DNA from: Moraxellaceae bacterium
GTDB taxonomy: Bacteria > Pseudomonadota > Gammaproteobacteria > Pseudomonadales > Moraxellaceae
Reading direction: 5' to 3'
Length of the DNA stretch: 64,000 bases
Assembly (NCBI GenBank): GCA_020697295.1
Contig: JAJFBF010000001.1
Span: 1-64,000 of the forward strand
This document shows, in pieces, positions 25,650-35,197 of this stretch; position 1 is the first letter of the stretch; each line of letters begins with the position of its first letter. Under the pieces are notes generated by a model. It searched no databases, had not been told where the DNA came from, and worked only from the letters and a program-made list of their open reading frames with translations. A program made the position numbers and the translations under genes.

Positions 25650-26531
25650 TCATGCGTCCTTGCGGAAAACCTTGAACAGCCGCTGCCCCAGCCAGCCCAG
25701 GCCCACCAGGATCAGCACCAGGAATTTCTTGGCGAACAGCAGCAGGGGCGCCAGCCACCCCGCCTTGGCGGCGACGCCGCCGGCCACCAGCGCGGCCAGG
25801 CCATATTCGGCGCTGCGATCACTGCCTTCCTGGAAGTCGGCATAGCGGTGGCCCGGGGTGAAGTCGGCCACGGTCACCATGGCGTCCAGGTCGGGACGGA
25901 TGCTGGCCAGCTGGTCCATGCCCGCCACCGCATTCAGCACCAGCACGCCCTCGCGGCCCAGCACGCGGATGTTGTAGTTGAGCGTATTCTGCGGCTCGCC
26001 ACTGAAATGCAGTTCCTTGGCCCAGTGCAGGCGGTTGCGCGCACTGTCGTAGTAAGGCTTGCTCGCCCAGCCGACAATATCGACCGTCTGGTAGCCGGCC
26101 TTGCTGCGCTCGACGTTTGCCTCGCCGGTTTCTTCTTTCATGGTCGCGAGCAGCTCGTCATAGTTGATCTCGCTCGCGTCCTTGTCCCCCACATGGCCGC
26201 TGTCGTCGTACTGCACGATCACGCCCCAGCCGCCCTCATCCACGGGCCCGACCGTTGCGGGCACGATCATGCCCTGGGTCTTCGGCCCCGCGGGATTGCC
26301 CCAGGCCTCCTCCAGTACGCGCGCCGTATCGGCCGGCGACAGGTAGCGGAAGCGCTCACCGAGATTGAGGACGGCCTTGCCGTTGGGCAGCGTCACCTGG
26401 CCGGTCTGGTACTGCAGGGAGGCCTCGAAAGCGTCCGGATCAAAGCGGGGGGCGTCCGGCTCGGCGGCGGAGGCCAGGCCGGCGGACAGCAGCAGGCCGA
26501 TGGCCGCAAGGCGGCGCAGGAAAAAGGACAT
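25650..26531 (-). CDS. DUF2167 domain-containing membrane protein
   Basis: A 293-residue protein of the DUF2167 family. Residues 1-23 form a cleavable signal peptide ending A-S-A. The body has the family pattern: Q-V-T-L-P-N-G-K-A-V-L-N-L-G-E-R-F-R-Y-L, then G-W-G-V-I-V-Q-Y-D-D-S-G-H-V, and W-A-S-K-P-Y-Y-D. Two closely spaced hydrophobic helices near the C-terminus (about residues 240-285) anchor it in the inner membrane with the domain in the periplasm. The ATG at 26531 is preferred over 26543 because a GGAG lies 6 bases before it. Function of the family is unknown. Confidence 0.88.
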   Translation of the reverse strand: MSFFLRRLAAIGLLLSAGLASAAEPDAPRFDPDAFEASLQYQTGQVTLPNGKAVLNLGERFRYLSPADTARVLEEAWGNPAGPKTQGMIVPATVGPVDEGGWGVIVQYDDSGHVGDKDASEINYDELLATMKEETGEANVERSKAGYQTVDIVGWASKPYYDSARNRLHWAKELHFSGEPQNTLNYNIRVLGREGVLVLNAVAGMDQLASIRPDLDAMVTVADFTPGHRYADFQEGSDRSAEYGLAALVAGGVAAKAGWLAPLLLFAKKFLVLILVGLGWLGQRLFKVFRKDA

Positions 26532-26745
26532 GCGGAACTCCATTTCAGGGAGAAAGATTATTGTTATCCGGGGCCGGTCTTGGCCCCGGCCGGCACTTTA
26601 GCAGCCCCCTCCGCCCCCCGGTATCCGTAGCACCCGCAACCCGGCCCGTGGGCGCTTTGGTCAGGAAGCGCGGGCGGCGCGGTCATTGACCCGACCTCCC
26701 CCCCTGCCAGAATCGGGGCAGCCACTCCGGCCCCGAGGATCCGCC

Positions 26746-28047
26746 ATGACTGTCCGCCAGCCCCTGTCCAACCACAACGGCCGCATCGCCATCGTCGACG
26801 GCCTGCGCACGCCCTTCGCCCGTATCGCCACGCATTTCCGTGATCACAGCGCCATCGACCTCGGCGCGCTCGCGGTGGGCGAGCTCATGCGGCGCAACGG
26901 CCTGCAGGCAAAGGACGTCGACCAGCTCATCTATGGCATGACGGTGATGATCCCGGAGGCGCCCTTTATCGCCCGCGAAGTCGCGCTCCAGCTCGGCCTC
27001 GACAGCGTTGACGCCTATTCCATCACCCGCGCCTGCGCCACCAGCTTCCAGACCGCCGCCAGCGCCGCCGAAAGCATCCTTGCCGGCAACGCCGAGGTGG
27101 TGATCGCCGGCGGCACCGACTCCACCAGTTCGGTGCGCCTGCCGATGTCCCCAAAGTTTTCCTCCACGCTGCGCGACGTGAGCTTTGCCAAGTCCGTAGG
27201 CGACCGCCTGCGGCTGCTGGCAAGCCTGCGCCCGAAGGACCTGCTGCCGCAGCAGCCTTCCATCACCGAGTTTTCCGTGGGCGAGACCATGGGCCAGAGC
27301 ACGGAAAAGATGGTGAAGAAGTGGGGCGTGACGCGCGCCGAGCAGGACGATCTCGCGCACGCTTCGCACAGCAATGCCGCGCGCGCCTGGGCCGAGGGCC
27401 GCCTCAACCGCCAGGTGATGGGCGTCGATCTGGGCGGCAAGACGCTGAAGGACGACAATCTCGTGCGCAAGAATTCCGTGCGCGAGAGCTATGACAAGCT
27501 CAAGCCCTGCTTTGATACCAGCGGCGCCGGCACCGTCACCGCTGGCAACGCGAGTCCGCTCACCGACGGCGCCGGCGCCCTGTTGCTGATGAGCGAGGCA
27601 CGCGCGAAGGCCGAGGGCCGCGACATCCTCGGCTATATCCGCTCCTACGCCTTTGCCGCGAAAACCCCGAAAGACGACCTGCTCATGGGCCCGGTACTGG
27701 CGGCGCCGATCGCGCTCGACCGCGCCGGGCTCAGCCTCGGCGACCTCACCCTCATCGACATGCACGAGGCCTTTGCCGGCCAGGTCGCCTGCAATATCCG
27801 CGGCCTCGCCAGCGCGGACTACCTGCGCGAGCACCTCGGCCGCAAGGGCGCACTGGGCGAGGTCGACTGCAGCAAGCTGAACGTGAACGGCGGCAGCGTC
27901 GCCTTCGGTCACCCCTTCGGCGCCACCGGCGCGCGTGTCATTGCGCAGGCGCTTCATGAACTCAAGCGCCGGGGTGGCGGCACCGCGCTGACCACCGCCT
28001 GTGCCGCCGGCGGCATCGGTGCCGCGATGGTGCTGGAAGCCGACTGA
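26746..28047 (+). CDS. fadI: 3-ketoacyl-CoA thiolase, FadI type
   Basis: A 433-residue thiolase catalysing the last step of fatty acid beta-oxidation. The nucleophilic Cys lies in R-A-C-A-T-S at about residues 97-102, the His in G-H-P-F-G-A-T-G, and the second catalytic Cys in the C-terminal T-A-C-A-A-G-G-I-G. The length and the M-T-V-M-I-P-E-A-P-F-I-A-R-E-V stretch fit FadI of the FadIJ complex rather than FadA. Its usual partner fadJ is not adjacent within the window, which is unusual. The enzyme would consume fatty acids produced by AlkB, the sulfatase and the ceramidase encoded nearby. Confidence 0.93.
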   Translation: MTVRQPLSNHNGRIAIVDGLRTPFARIATHFRDHSAIDLGALAVGELMRRNGLQAKDVDQLIYGMTVMIPEAPFIAREVALQLGLDSVDAYSITRACATSFQTAASAAESILAGNAEVVIAGGTDSTSSVRLPMSPKFSSTLRDVSFAKSVGDRLRLLASLRPKDLLPQQPSITEFSVGETMGQSTEKMVKKWGVTRAEQDDLAHASHSNAARAWAEGRLNRQVMGVDLGGKTLKDDNLVRKNSVRESYDKLKPCFDTSGAGTVTAGNASPLTDGAGALLLMSEARAKAEGRDILGYIRSYAFAAKTPKDDLLMGPVLAAPIALDRAGLSLGDLTLIDMHEAFAGQVACNIRGLASADYLREHLGRKGALGEVDCSKLNVNGGSVAFGHPFGATGARVIAQALHELKRRGGGTALTTACAAGGIGAAMVLEAD

Positions 28048-28380
28048 GCCGCCCCTGCCAGTAGGCGCGCCCGATGCCAGGGCCACGCCAGATCGCGGCG
28101 CCGGCATTCGCACCAAATGCTGGCACGCCCAAACAGAAGGACTGCCGACCGGCACCGCCCGCCGAGCCCTGCAAAGTTGCCCGGCACGAAGGCGTTCCCG
28201 ACCGGCGACCGGCCCAACAGCGCAGCGCCTGTAGCCCCCTGTCCACCCGACCACCGGATGGCCCCGCAAGCGCCTGTGTCCAGGCTTTAACCGGTAGACT
28301 CGGGCATCGATCCTGCATGTCTCATTTCACGAGCACTGCATTGCTCGCCTTGCCCTTGTCCCCGCCCAGAAGGAACTGCC
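28048..28380. other. Intergenic region fadI / lipoprotein gene
   Basis: No gene seen. No clear terminator follows fadI. A small hairpin-like repeat GAGCA (28331-28335) / TGCTC (28342-28346) lies shortly before the lipoprotein start, and a GAAGGAACTG Shine-Dalgarno region precedes the ATG at 28381. Confidence 0.5.
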
Positions 28381-29691
28381 ATGACCCGCCCCGCCCGCTC
28401 CCTCTTCAAGCCCCTGGTCCTCGCCAGCGCCATTGCCCTCAGCGCCTGCGGGGGGGACAGTGACGCGCCTGCCACCGCCACCGCTACCGGCACCCTGACC
28501 GACAGCGCCATTGCCGGGGTGCAATACACCACCAGCAGTGGCAGAAGCGGCGTCACCGATGCCGACGGCCACTTCAACTACACGCCCGGCGACACCGTGA
28601 CCTTCCGCATTGGCAGCCTGGTGCTGGGCACGATCACCGCCACCGGCAGCGACGAGACCGTGACCCCGATCCAGATTGCCCAGAACAGCGACCTCGACGA
28701 GATCGGGCAGGCCAACCTGGTCACCAACCTGCTGGTGCTGCTGCAGTCGCTGGACAGCGACGGCAATGCCGACAACGGCATCACCATCACGGATGCCGCG
28801 AAGACGGCACTGACCAGCACGGTGGCCGACTCGATTGACCTGACCCTCCCCTCGCTCCAGTTCGGCGACACCACGGCACTGAGCGACCTGGCCACTGCCG
28901 CCGGCGGTACCGTTGTCGATCCGGAAGCGGCCCTGGCCCACTTCAAGGCCCAGTTCCTGGCGGACCTGGAAGGCGTCCATGTGGTGACTACCGCCACCGG
29001 CACGATCGCCTTCCGCTTTGACGGCGCCGGCAATTACCTGATGGCCGAAACGGGCGCCACTGAATACGCGCCCAGCGACGCCGTGATCGGCAAGGCCGGC
29101 ATCGAGCGCGGCACCATTGACTGGAATCCGCAAACCGGGGCCGTCACGCTGACGGAGGCGCCATCCCTCGACACCAATGCCGAATGGGGCCTGAGCGATC
29201 CCGGCGAAGGCGAAAAGGTCTTCCTTTCACTGGATGGCGACGACCTGGTGGTGCGCAGCAGCGACAACGATGACGCCACGCCGGATGAAACCCTGCGCTT
29301 CACGCGTCCGGCCATGCCTGCCGCCAGCCTGGCCGGTGCCTGGTCGCTGGGCAGCACGTCCCTGTCGGCGCAGCAGTTCATTTTCCTGGACGGCGGCAAG
29401 TACCTGATGATCGATCCGGTGGGTGACGATGAATACAACGATACCGACGACCTCAAGTGCGGCGACGCCGGTCTGGAATACGGCAGCTACGCCGTTTCCG
29501 GTGGTGTGCTGACCTTCAGCAACGCGACCTACGACACCAACGGCTGCGCCGGCGTGCATGTGCAGGATCCCGACGCCCCCAACCATGACACCTATCTGTC
29601 CGAGCCTGTTACCTTCAACGAGAACGGCACTTTCAGCATCGGCCAGAATGACGGCACGTTTTATCGCTACAACAGCCAGGTCGATAAATAG
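28381..29691 (+). CDS. Lipoprotein with repeat-type N-domain, paralogue A
   Basis: A 436-residue exported lipoprotein (signal ending L-S-A-C, Cys at about residue 23). Residues 35-100 carry a T-L-T-D-S-x-I-x-G-V-x-Y / G-x-F-x-Y-x-P-G-D-x-V-x-F-x-I-G / V-T-P-I-Q motif found in many exported proteobacterial proteins. The centre contains a V-T-N-L-L-V-L-L-Q-S-L-D stretch, and the C-terminal half is beta-rich, with a C-G-D-A-G-L-E-Y-G-S-Y ... D-T-N-G-C-A-G-V-H segment whose two Cys probably pair. The same architecture recurs in the gene at 31310. Function unknown; a surface or periplasmic binding role is possible. Confidence 0.75.
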   Translation: MTRPARSLFKPLVLASAIALSACGGDSDAPATATATGTLTDSAIAGVQYTTSSGRSGVTDADGHFNYTPGDTVTFRIGSLVLGTITATGSDETVTPIQIAQNSDLDEIGQANLVTNLLVLLQSLDSDGNADNGITITDAAKTALTSTVADSIDLTLPSLQFGDTTALSDLATAAGGTVVDPEAALAHFKAQFLADLEGVHVVTTATGTIAFRFDGAGNYLMAETGATEYAPSDAVIGKAGIERGTIDWNPQTGAVTLTEAPSLDTNAEWGLSDPGEGEKVFLSLDGDDLVVRSSDNDDATPDETLRFTRPAMPAASLAGAWSLGSTSLSAQQFIFLDGGKYLMIDPVGDDEYNDTDDLKCGDAGLEYGSYAVSGGVLTFSNATYDTNGCAGVHVQDPDAPNHDTYLSEPVTFNENGTFSIGQNDGTFYRYNSQVDK

Positions 29692-29710
29692 GCCGCGTGG
29701 CAATGCCGGA

Positions 29711-29735
29711 AACACGCCTTCGGGCGTGTTTTTTT
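29711..29735 (+). terminator. Intrinsic terminator after lipoprotein A
   Basis: AACACGCC and GGCGTGTT around a TTCG tetraloop, followed by five further T. The remaining bases up to 30001 hold no gene that I could see; a promoter for the next gene is expected there but no clear hexamers were found. Confidence 0.95.
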
Positions 29736-30001
29736 GTCTGCGATTCCTGCCCCGCCCCTGTTTGCCCAAGCGTTCTCCTGGCGCGGGCTCGGCCGCAGGC
29801 CAATGGAGGCAAAGTCCCTCTCGCCGCCGATGCCCACCCCGAAGCCCCCTTAAAGAGGTAGATCCACTCCCCCGGAGGACGGACGGCGGCAGGCGACGAC
29901 AGACAGCGGCAAGCCACATCGACGCTCGCTCGGGAGCGCTGCTAGCGTCACGCTTCGGCCCTGCGGCCGCCCTTTTTATCCCATGGATCAGGATCGTACT
30001 C

Positions 30002-30985
30002 ATGACGCTTTCCCGCTTTTCCCGCCTCGCGGCCGCGACCGCAATGACCGCCGCCCTGCTGGCGCCTGCCCTGGCCACCGCCATTCCGGTTGGCGAAGTC
30101 ACCTCCACCAAGCCCGGCAAGGTCATCGACATGGCGGCCGTGAAGCCGCTGTTCAAGAAAAAGAGCCGCGCCGTGATCGCCGGCTACCAGGTGTCCTTCG
30201 TCACGCACAACAAGGCCTCGGCCTATGCCGGCGGCGGCGGCGGCGCGCGCGCCAAGATGGAAACCTACCTCGGCAACATCGACCAGGCCCTGATGCAGCA
30301 GATCGCCGATGAAGCCCATGCCACCTTCGTGAAGAAGCTTGCCGAGGCCGGCATAGAAGTCGTGCCCATGGAGAAAGTGCTGGCCAGCGCCAACTTCCAG
30401 GCTCTTGAAACCACGCCGTCCGCCGCCGGCGCGCCCTACAAGGTGAATTTCCAGGGCGCAGACATGGTGGTCGTGCCTGCCACCGGCTTCCCGCTGTGGT
30501 TCAACCCGTACGACGGCCTCAACGCCGCCGGCAACAAGGGCAAGAAGAACCTCAAGGCCATGGCCGCACTGGCCAAGGAATTCGATGCCGCCGTGCTGCA
30601 GCCCTCCATGGCGGTCGATTTCTCCTACCTCGACACCTCCGGCGGCCAGCTCGCGCGCAAGGCCAATGTCGAGGCCGGCACCACTCCCTACATGACCGCG
30701 GCTACCGTGTTCTGGGGCACCATCGACGGCGGCCTGGCCTATGCCAAGTTCCCGGGTGGCCTGTGGTCAACGACGTCCACTGGCAAGTTCACGGAAGCCT
30801 CGCGCGACAACAACATCGCCCTGGTGAAAGGCCTGGGCTACATGGGCATCGACATCGGGGCAGTGCGCACGAAGAAAGCCGTCGTGCTGGAAGCCGATCC
30901 CGTCGTATTCAAGTCCGCTGTCCTGGAACTGCTGGAGGGCGCCTCCGAAACCTACAAGCGCGCCATCCAGGACGTTCGCGACTAA
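30002..30985 (+). CDS. Exported protein of unknown function between two paralogous lipoproteins
   Basis: A 327-residue protein with a signal peptide (about residues 1-27, ending A-T-A). The mature part is alpha/beta in character, with a Gly-rich loop G-G-G-G-G-A at about residues 78-83 and strands S-R-A-V-I-A-G-Y-Q-V-S-F and A-D-M-V-V-V-P-A-T. I recognise no family. It is flanked on both sides by terminators and by the two paralogous lipoprotein genes in the same orientation, so it is probably transcribed alone but may belong to one functional unit. Codon use looks the same as its neighbours. Confidence 0.7.
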   Translation: MTLSRFSRLAAATAMTAALLAPALATAIPVGEVTSTKPGKVIDMAAVKPLFKKKSRAVIAGYQVSFVTHNKASAYAGGGGGARAKMETYLGNIDQALMQQIADEAHATFVKKLAEAGIEVVPMEKVLASANFQALETTPSAAGAPYKVNFQGADMVVVPATGFPLWFNPYDGLNAAGNKGKKNLKAMAALAKEFDAAVLQPSMAVDFSYLDTSGGQLARKANVEAGTTPYMTAATVFWGTIDGGLAYAKFPGGLWSTTSTGKFTEASRDNNIALVKGLGYMGIDIGAVRTKKAVVLEADPVVFKSAVLELLEGASETYKRAIQDVRD

Positions 30986-31017
30986 AAGTCGCACCGTCGC
31001 CGCAGTATCGGCTTTGC

Positions 31018-31045
31018 AAAAAGCCCCGCCCCGGCGGGGCTTTTT
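31018..31045 (+). terminator. Intrinsic terminator after the exported unknown protein
   Basis: AAAAAGCCCCGCC and GGCGGGGCTTTTT with a CC loop, 33 bases after the stop. The interval 31046-31309 holds no recognised gene; a GAGG 7 bases before the ATG at 31310 sets the next start. Confidence 0.95.
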
Positions 31046-31309
31046 GTTGCCTCCTCCACCCCTTCGCAACAATGCAGCCGCGGTGCCCGCGAATGCGGCG
31101 AAGGCGCGTTCCCGCGCCGGTCCCTTGCCCTCGCCAGGGGCACCAACGCCCGTCCGGGCCACCGCAGCGGAGCAAAGTGCGAGACCGCCACCACTGAATT
31201 GCGCGAAGGGGCTTTCCTGAAGCCCGTCCGCGGGACCAGAATGCCGCCACTCCCCTGGCGGCTGTGAAAGGCCGGGGCATAAACAGACTCCATAAAAATG
31301 AGGTGCCGC

Positions 31310-32578
31310 ATGGCCATCCCCTCCCTTCGCCACCTGGCCCTTGCCGCCAGCCTGGCCGCCCTTGCCGCCTGCGGCGAAGACCCCGCGCAGGACGACGGAC
31401 TCAGCGTGGGGGTGCTCACCGACAGCCCCATCCAGGGCGTGGAGTACCTGACCACCCGGATTGATGGCACCACCAACAGTGCCGGGGAATTCCGCTACAA
31501 GCCGGGCGACGTCATCGCCTTCAAGCTCGGCAACCTTGTCCTCGGCAGTACGGTAGGCACCGGCAGCACCATGACCGTCACTCCCATCCAGCTGGTTGAC
31601 GGCATCTTCGCCGCAGAGAGTGCGACGACACGCGAAAATGCGGTCACCAACCTGCTGGTGCTCCTGCAGTCCCTTGATGAGGACAGCAATCCGGGCAACG
31701 GCCTGAAGATTCCGGCCGCCGTGGTGACTGCCCTGCAAAACCTCACGCTGGCCAACGCCATCAACTTCAAGGTCGCCCCGGCCACCTTTGCCGCCAGCGC
31801 CGAGCTGGCCACACTCATCGATGCCGTCAACGACGCCGGCGGCAACGCGGCCGCCGTGACGCCGGCCAACGCCCTCGCCCACTTCCAGAACGAGTTCCTC
31901 GAGAACCTCGCCGGCAGCTATTACGGCAACATCGGGGATTCCGCGGTGGGCATCCGCATCCGCAATGACGGCAGCTACCTCATGGCGTCCTTTCTGGACG
32001 ACAGCAGCGGCATCGAGCGCGGCACCATTACCTGGACGCCCGCCAACGGCGTGATGGGCTACACCGCAGGCGCGCTCGACACCAATGGCACCCTGGGCTT
32101 CAGCAGTATCGGAGATGCACCCTTCCCCTACCGTCTCTCCCTCGATGGCACCACCTTTGTCATGCGCATGCTCAACGATGCGGGCACTACGCTGGAAACC
32201 ATCCGCCTCAGCCGCCTGAGCAACTCCGGCAGCGGCATCGGCGGCACCTGGGTACAGGGCAGCGCCTTCAGCCTGGGCGTGGCCAACTACCTGTTCCTGC
32301 CCAACGGCCGGTACATCCTGATGGATCCGGTCAGCAGCGGCTGTGGCGATCCCGGCGTGGAGCTCGGCAGCTACCAGGTGGGCAGCGGCCTGCTCGTGTT
32401 CTCCGGTATCGAATTCGACACCAATGGCTGCAATGGCGCGCACGACGAGGGCGGCACCGGGGGCTATCTCACCCCGGCCGTGTCTATCGATGCCGCCACG
32501 GGCAGCATGCTCTGGGGCACGGGGCTCGAGACCTTCGAACTGCGGCGTCCCAACAATGACACGAGCTCCCTCCCGTAA
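31310..32578 (+). CDS. Lipoprotein with repeat-type N-domain, paralogue B
   Basis: A 422-residue lipoprotein (signal ending L-A-A-C, Cys at about residue 20). It is collinear with the protein at 28381: V-L-T-D-S-P-I-Q-G-V-E-Y, then G-E-F-R-Y-K-P-G-D and V-T-P-I-Q-L, the V-T-N-L-L-V-L-L-Q-S-L-D block, A-L-A-H-F-Q-N-E-F, and the C-terminal C-G-D-P-G-V-E-L-G-S-Y ... D-T-N-G-C-N-G-A-H with the same Cys pair. The divergence is large, so the duplication is old. A GAGG ribosome-binding site decides for the ATG at 31310 over 31298. Function unknown. Confidence 0.75.
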   Translation: MAIPSLRHLALAASLAALAACGEDPAQDDGLSVGVLTDSPIQGVEYLTTRIDGTTNSAGEFRYKPGDVIAFKLGNLVLGSTVGTGSTMTVTPIQLVDGIFAAESATTRENAVTNLLVLLQSLDEDSNPGNGLKIPAAVVTALQNLTLANAINFKVAPATFAASAELATLIDAVNDAGGNAAAVTPANALAHFQNEFLENLAGSYYGNIGDSAVGIRIRNDGSYLMASFLDDSSGIERGTITWTPANGVMGYTAGALDTNGTLGFSSIGDAPFPYRLSLDGTTFVMRMLNDAGTTLETIRLSRLSNSGSGIGGTWVQGSAFSLGVANYLFLPNGRYILMDPVSSGCGDPGVELGSYQVGSGLLVFSGIEFDTNGCNGAHDEGGTGGYLTPAVSIDAATGSMLWGTGLETFELRRPNNDTSSLP

Positions 32579-32600
32579 ACCGCGCTCCCTCGCGCAAAAG

Positions 32601-32628
32601 AAAAAGCCCCGCATCGCGGGGCTTTTTT
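32601..32628. terminator. Bidirectional intrinsic terminator
   Basis: AAAAAGCCCCGC, ATC-type loop, GCGGGGCTTTTTT. It divides lipoprotein B (+) from the convergent SDR gene (-). Confidence 0.95.
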
Positions 32629-32661
32629 GTGGGCGACGGGTACGTGCGCCGAGAGATCCCC

Positions 32662-33453
32662 CTACTTGTCCTGCACCGTCACCAGCATGCTGCGCTCGAC
32701 CAGCGGCAGCTGCAGCGCACGCGGCAGGAAACGCACCAGCGTCGAGGCCTTGTTGAGCGCGCCCGGCACCTGCACCGCCTCGCCGCGCAGCATGGCGTCG
32801 ACGGCCAGCCTCGCGACCTCGGGCGAGGCCATCATGCCGGTCTCGCCCTTGAGGGTCTGGCCGGCATGTTCCATGAACTCGGTCATGACTCCGCCAGGGC
32901 AACTGCAGGTCACGGAGATATTCGAGTCGCGCAGCTCGTAGGCGAGAATCTCGCTGAAGCGCAACACATAGCTCTTGGTCGCCGAGTACACGGCAAAGCG
33001 CGGCGTCGGCAGGAAAGCCGCAATCGAGGCGATGTTGAGGATATAGGCCGGCTGCCGGTGCTGGCGCGCCAGCGGCAGAAAGGCGTGGCAGAGCGTGGTC
33101 AGGGCGGTGATGTTGAGGTCGATGTCGCGCTGGCTGGTGGCGGCGTCCTGCTTCTCGAACCAGTCCCACACGCCGGTGCCGGCATTGTTGACGAGCGCAG
33201 CCAGGAAGCGGCCCTCGGCCAGGAAGTCCTGCGTGCGCGCCATGAGGCCGTCGAGCTGGACGCGGTCGGCCAGGTCACAGGGCAGCACGAGGCAGGCCAC
33301 GCCATGCGCCGCGGCGAGCTCGCCCGCCAATTGCTCGAGGCGCTCGCGACGCCGGGCCACCAGGATGAGATCGAAGCCGCGCGCCGCCAGTTCGCGCGCC
33401 ATGTCCTGCCCGATGCCGCTCGAGCTGCCCGTCACCAGCGCTGTCTTGCGCAT
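32662..33453 (-). CDS. SDR-family NAD(P)-dependent oxidoreductase (DltE-like)
   Basis: A 263-residue short-chain dehydrogenase. T-G-S-S-S-G-I-G at about residues 8-15 binds the cofactor, R-R-R-E-R after strand 2 suggests NADP(H), N-N-A-G is at about 89-92 and the catalytic Y-S-A-T-K lies near residues 155-159 with the preceding Ser in I-A-S-I-A. It is the same subgroup as the SDR at 8502. The gene stands apart from other metabolic genes, so the substrate cannot be inferred. Confidence 0.9.
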   Translation of the reverse strand: MRKTALVTGSSSGIGQDMARELAARGFDLILVARRRERLEQLAGELAAAHGVACLVLPCDLADRVQLDGLMARTQDFLAEGRFLAALVNNAGTGVWDWFEKQDAATSQRDIDLNITALTTLCHAFLPLARQHRQPAYILNIASIAAFLPTPRFAVYSATKSYVLRFSEILAYELRDSNISVTCSCPGGVMTEFMEHAGQTLKGETGMMASPEVARLAVDAMLRGEAVQVPGALNKASTLVRFLPRALQLPLVERSMLVTVQDK

Positions 33454-33632
33454 GCCGCGTCTCCCTGGGGTTGTGCCGCAGGCTCCCCGGCGGCTGCGAC
33501 CACCTTAGTCGTCCCGGCCCTTGGCCTCAATGGTCAGGCGGGCCAGATGGGAGGGCGGCGGGGCCCGCGTGCGCCCTTTTGCGGGGGCGGGCGCCTTGAG
33601 TGTATTCCCGCAGGAGGTCCTGCTTTTGGGGC

Positions 33633-33650
33633 GTCGGGATGAATCCCGAC
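33633..33650. repeat. Dispersed 18-bp palindrome, copy 2
   Basis: GTCGGGATGAATCCCGAC followed by CTAC, that is copy 1 (4627) in inverted orientation. It lies between the yheU-like gene (-) and the SDR gene (-). A second palindrome, GCAGGAGGTCCTGC, is at 33610-33623. Confidence 0.85.
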
Positions 33651-33673
33651 CTACGGGAGAGGCGGGCGGGCTT

Positions 33674-33922
33674 TCACTCCGGGCTGGCGCCCTCGTCCTC
33701 CATCAGCTCGCGCGGAACCTCGCTGCGCAGCATCAGCGCACATTGCTCGGTCAGCGGATTGAACACGATCACCGCCTCGCGCCGGTGCAAGGCGCACCGC
33801 GCCCGCTCCACGCGCCGCTCCAGCGACGTGTCGTCACCATTGTCGGTGCCATCACGCGTGACGAAGTCCTCAAGCAGGCGGGTCAGCGTGGCGGGCTCAA
33901 GCTCTTCGGGGGGAATGATCAC
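33674..33922 (-). CDS. yheU: YheU family (UPF0270) small protein
   Basis: An 82-residue cytoplasmic protein of the UPF0270/YheU family, known from gammaproteobacteria and without established function. The opening I-I-P-P-E-E-L-E-P-A-T-L, the L-L-E-D-F-V-T-R-D-G-T-D segment and the C-terminal A-V-I-V-F-N-P-L-T-E-Q-C match the family. The start codon is GTG at 33922. It is about 10 residues longer than E. coli YheU at the C-terminus. It follows the glyoxalase gene by 64 bases on the same strand. Confidence 0.88.
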   Translation of the reverse strand: MIIPPEELEPATLTRLLEDFVTRDGTDNGDDTSLERRVERARCALHRREAVIVFNPLTEQCALMLRSEVPRELMEDEGASPE

Positions 33923-33986
33923 AGGCGTATCCGGAACGGGCCGGCCGGGGGCGCGGCAATGGCGGCCATTCTACGCCAGGGGCCGC

Positions 33987-34406
33987 TTACCAGCTGCCGG
34001 TATTGGGCATGGACATCCACGGCTCTTCCGGCGGCAGGGGATTGCCGGCCTGCAGCAGCTCGATGGAGATATTGTCCGGCGAACGCACGAAGGCCATGTG
34101 CCCATCGCGCGGCGGCCGGTTGATGGTGACCCCCTGCGCCTGCAGCCGGCGGCACAGCGCGTAAATGTCCTCGACCGCATAAGCCAGATGGCCAAAGTTG
34201 CGCCCGCCGGTATAGGCCTCGGGATCCCAGTTGTGGGTGAGCTCGAGCTCGGCGCCCGCATCGCCCGGGGCCGCCAGGTAGACCAGGGTGAAGCGCCCCT
34301 GCGGGTAATCCTTGCGACGCACGACTTCCAGTCCGAGGGCATCCCGATAGAAGCGCAGCGAAGCCTCGAGATCGGTCACGCGGACCATGGTGTGCAGGTA
34401 TTTCAT
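33987..34406 (-). CDS. gloA: Lactoylglutathione lyase (glyoxalase I)
   Basis: A 139-residue glyoxalase I, converting the hemithioacetal of methylglyoxal and glutathione to S-lactoylglutathione. The opening [13 protein letters not shown] with His5, the R-F-Y-R-D-A-L-G-L motif, E-L-E-L-T-H-N-W-D (metal Glu), [10 protein letters not shown] (metal His) and I-E-L-L-Q (metal Glu) are all present, giving the two-His two-Glu site of the Ni/Co class. An ATG three codons upstream (34415) is an alternative start. Confidence 0.95.
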   Translation of the reverse strand: MKYLHTMVRVTDLEASLRFYRDALGLEVVRRKDYPQGRFTLVYLAAPGDAGAELELTHNWDPEAYTGGRNFGHLAYAVEDIYALCRRLQAQGVTINRPPRDGHMAFVRSPDNISIELLQAGNPLPPEEPWMSMPNTGSW

Positions 34407-34513
34407 GTCGATCATCCGAAGGCGGTCATTCCCGGCATTGTAGTGCCTCGTCGCTTTCCGTGGCACGAGCGGCCCCGGGCCGGAAGAAATCAGGCGGGAA
34501 ACCAACCGGCAAA

Positions 34514-35197
34514 TCAGGCAGGGCCGTTGGCCGCCAGCGTGGCGTTCCGGTGGCGCCAGCTGGCGCGCTGCAGCACCTCCAGGCGCTTGACCAGACGCCA
34601 GGTGAGCACGAAGAGGGCGATATAGCCGCCATAGGCGGCAAGCATCCAGTAGTTGCCCTGCCGCCATTCGCTGATGAGCACCGGGTGGCGCAAGGCCAGC
34701 AAGCCCATGACCTTGCACACATTGGCGCCGATCAGCACGACCCACCACCACGGCAGCAGCCAGCGCTCCGCGCGGTCGGCATGGCTGTCCGGCGTGCTCT
34801 CGCGCCAGAGCTTCTGCATGAGGCGCAGCGCAAACAGCAGGTTGCCCCAGATGCCCAGGTGGATGGCCAGGGAATTGCGCGCGCACCGTACCCGCACGCC
34901 CTCGAGGGCCGCCAGGTTGCGAAAGGCCAGGAACAGCCAGCACAGGCAGAAAAACAGGATGAACAGCAGGGTCAGCGAGATCTGGACAATGCGCAGCGCA
35001 TCGGCGTGACGCAGGACGCGGGCCAGCAAGGGCGGCAGGTGGGCCAGCGCCAGGTCGACGGGCATGCCGGTCAGCAGGGCATTGGCATAAAAGGCGTGGA
35101 GCAGGGCGACCACCGTGAGCACGGCCGGCGGCAGCAATATCCAGCCCACCCAGCGATTCATGTGGGCCAGGTCGGCAAAGGGGTAGCGATCTTTCAT
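34514..35197 (-). CDS. Membrane protein, DUF4328-like
   Basis: A 227-residue inner-membrane protein with about five or six hydrophobic helices (near residues 16-36, 70-90, 108-124, 143-160, 180-200). The central [12 protein letters not shown] and [18 protein letters not shown] elements recall the DUF4328 family, although the match is partial. Function unknown. It shares strand with gloA and yheU downstream, so a joint transcript is possible. Confidence 0.65.
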   Translation of the reverse strand: MKDRYPFADLAHMNRWVGWILLPPAVLTVVALLHAFYANALLTGMPVDLALAHLPPLLARVLRHADALRIVQISLTLLFILFFCLCWLFLAFRNLAALEGVRVRCARNSLAIHLGIWGNLLFALRLMQKLWRESTPDSHADRAERWLLPWWWVVLIGANVCKVMGLLALRHPVLISEWRQGNYWMLAAYGGYIALFVLTWRLVKRLEVLQRASWRHRNATLAANGPA

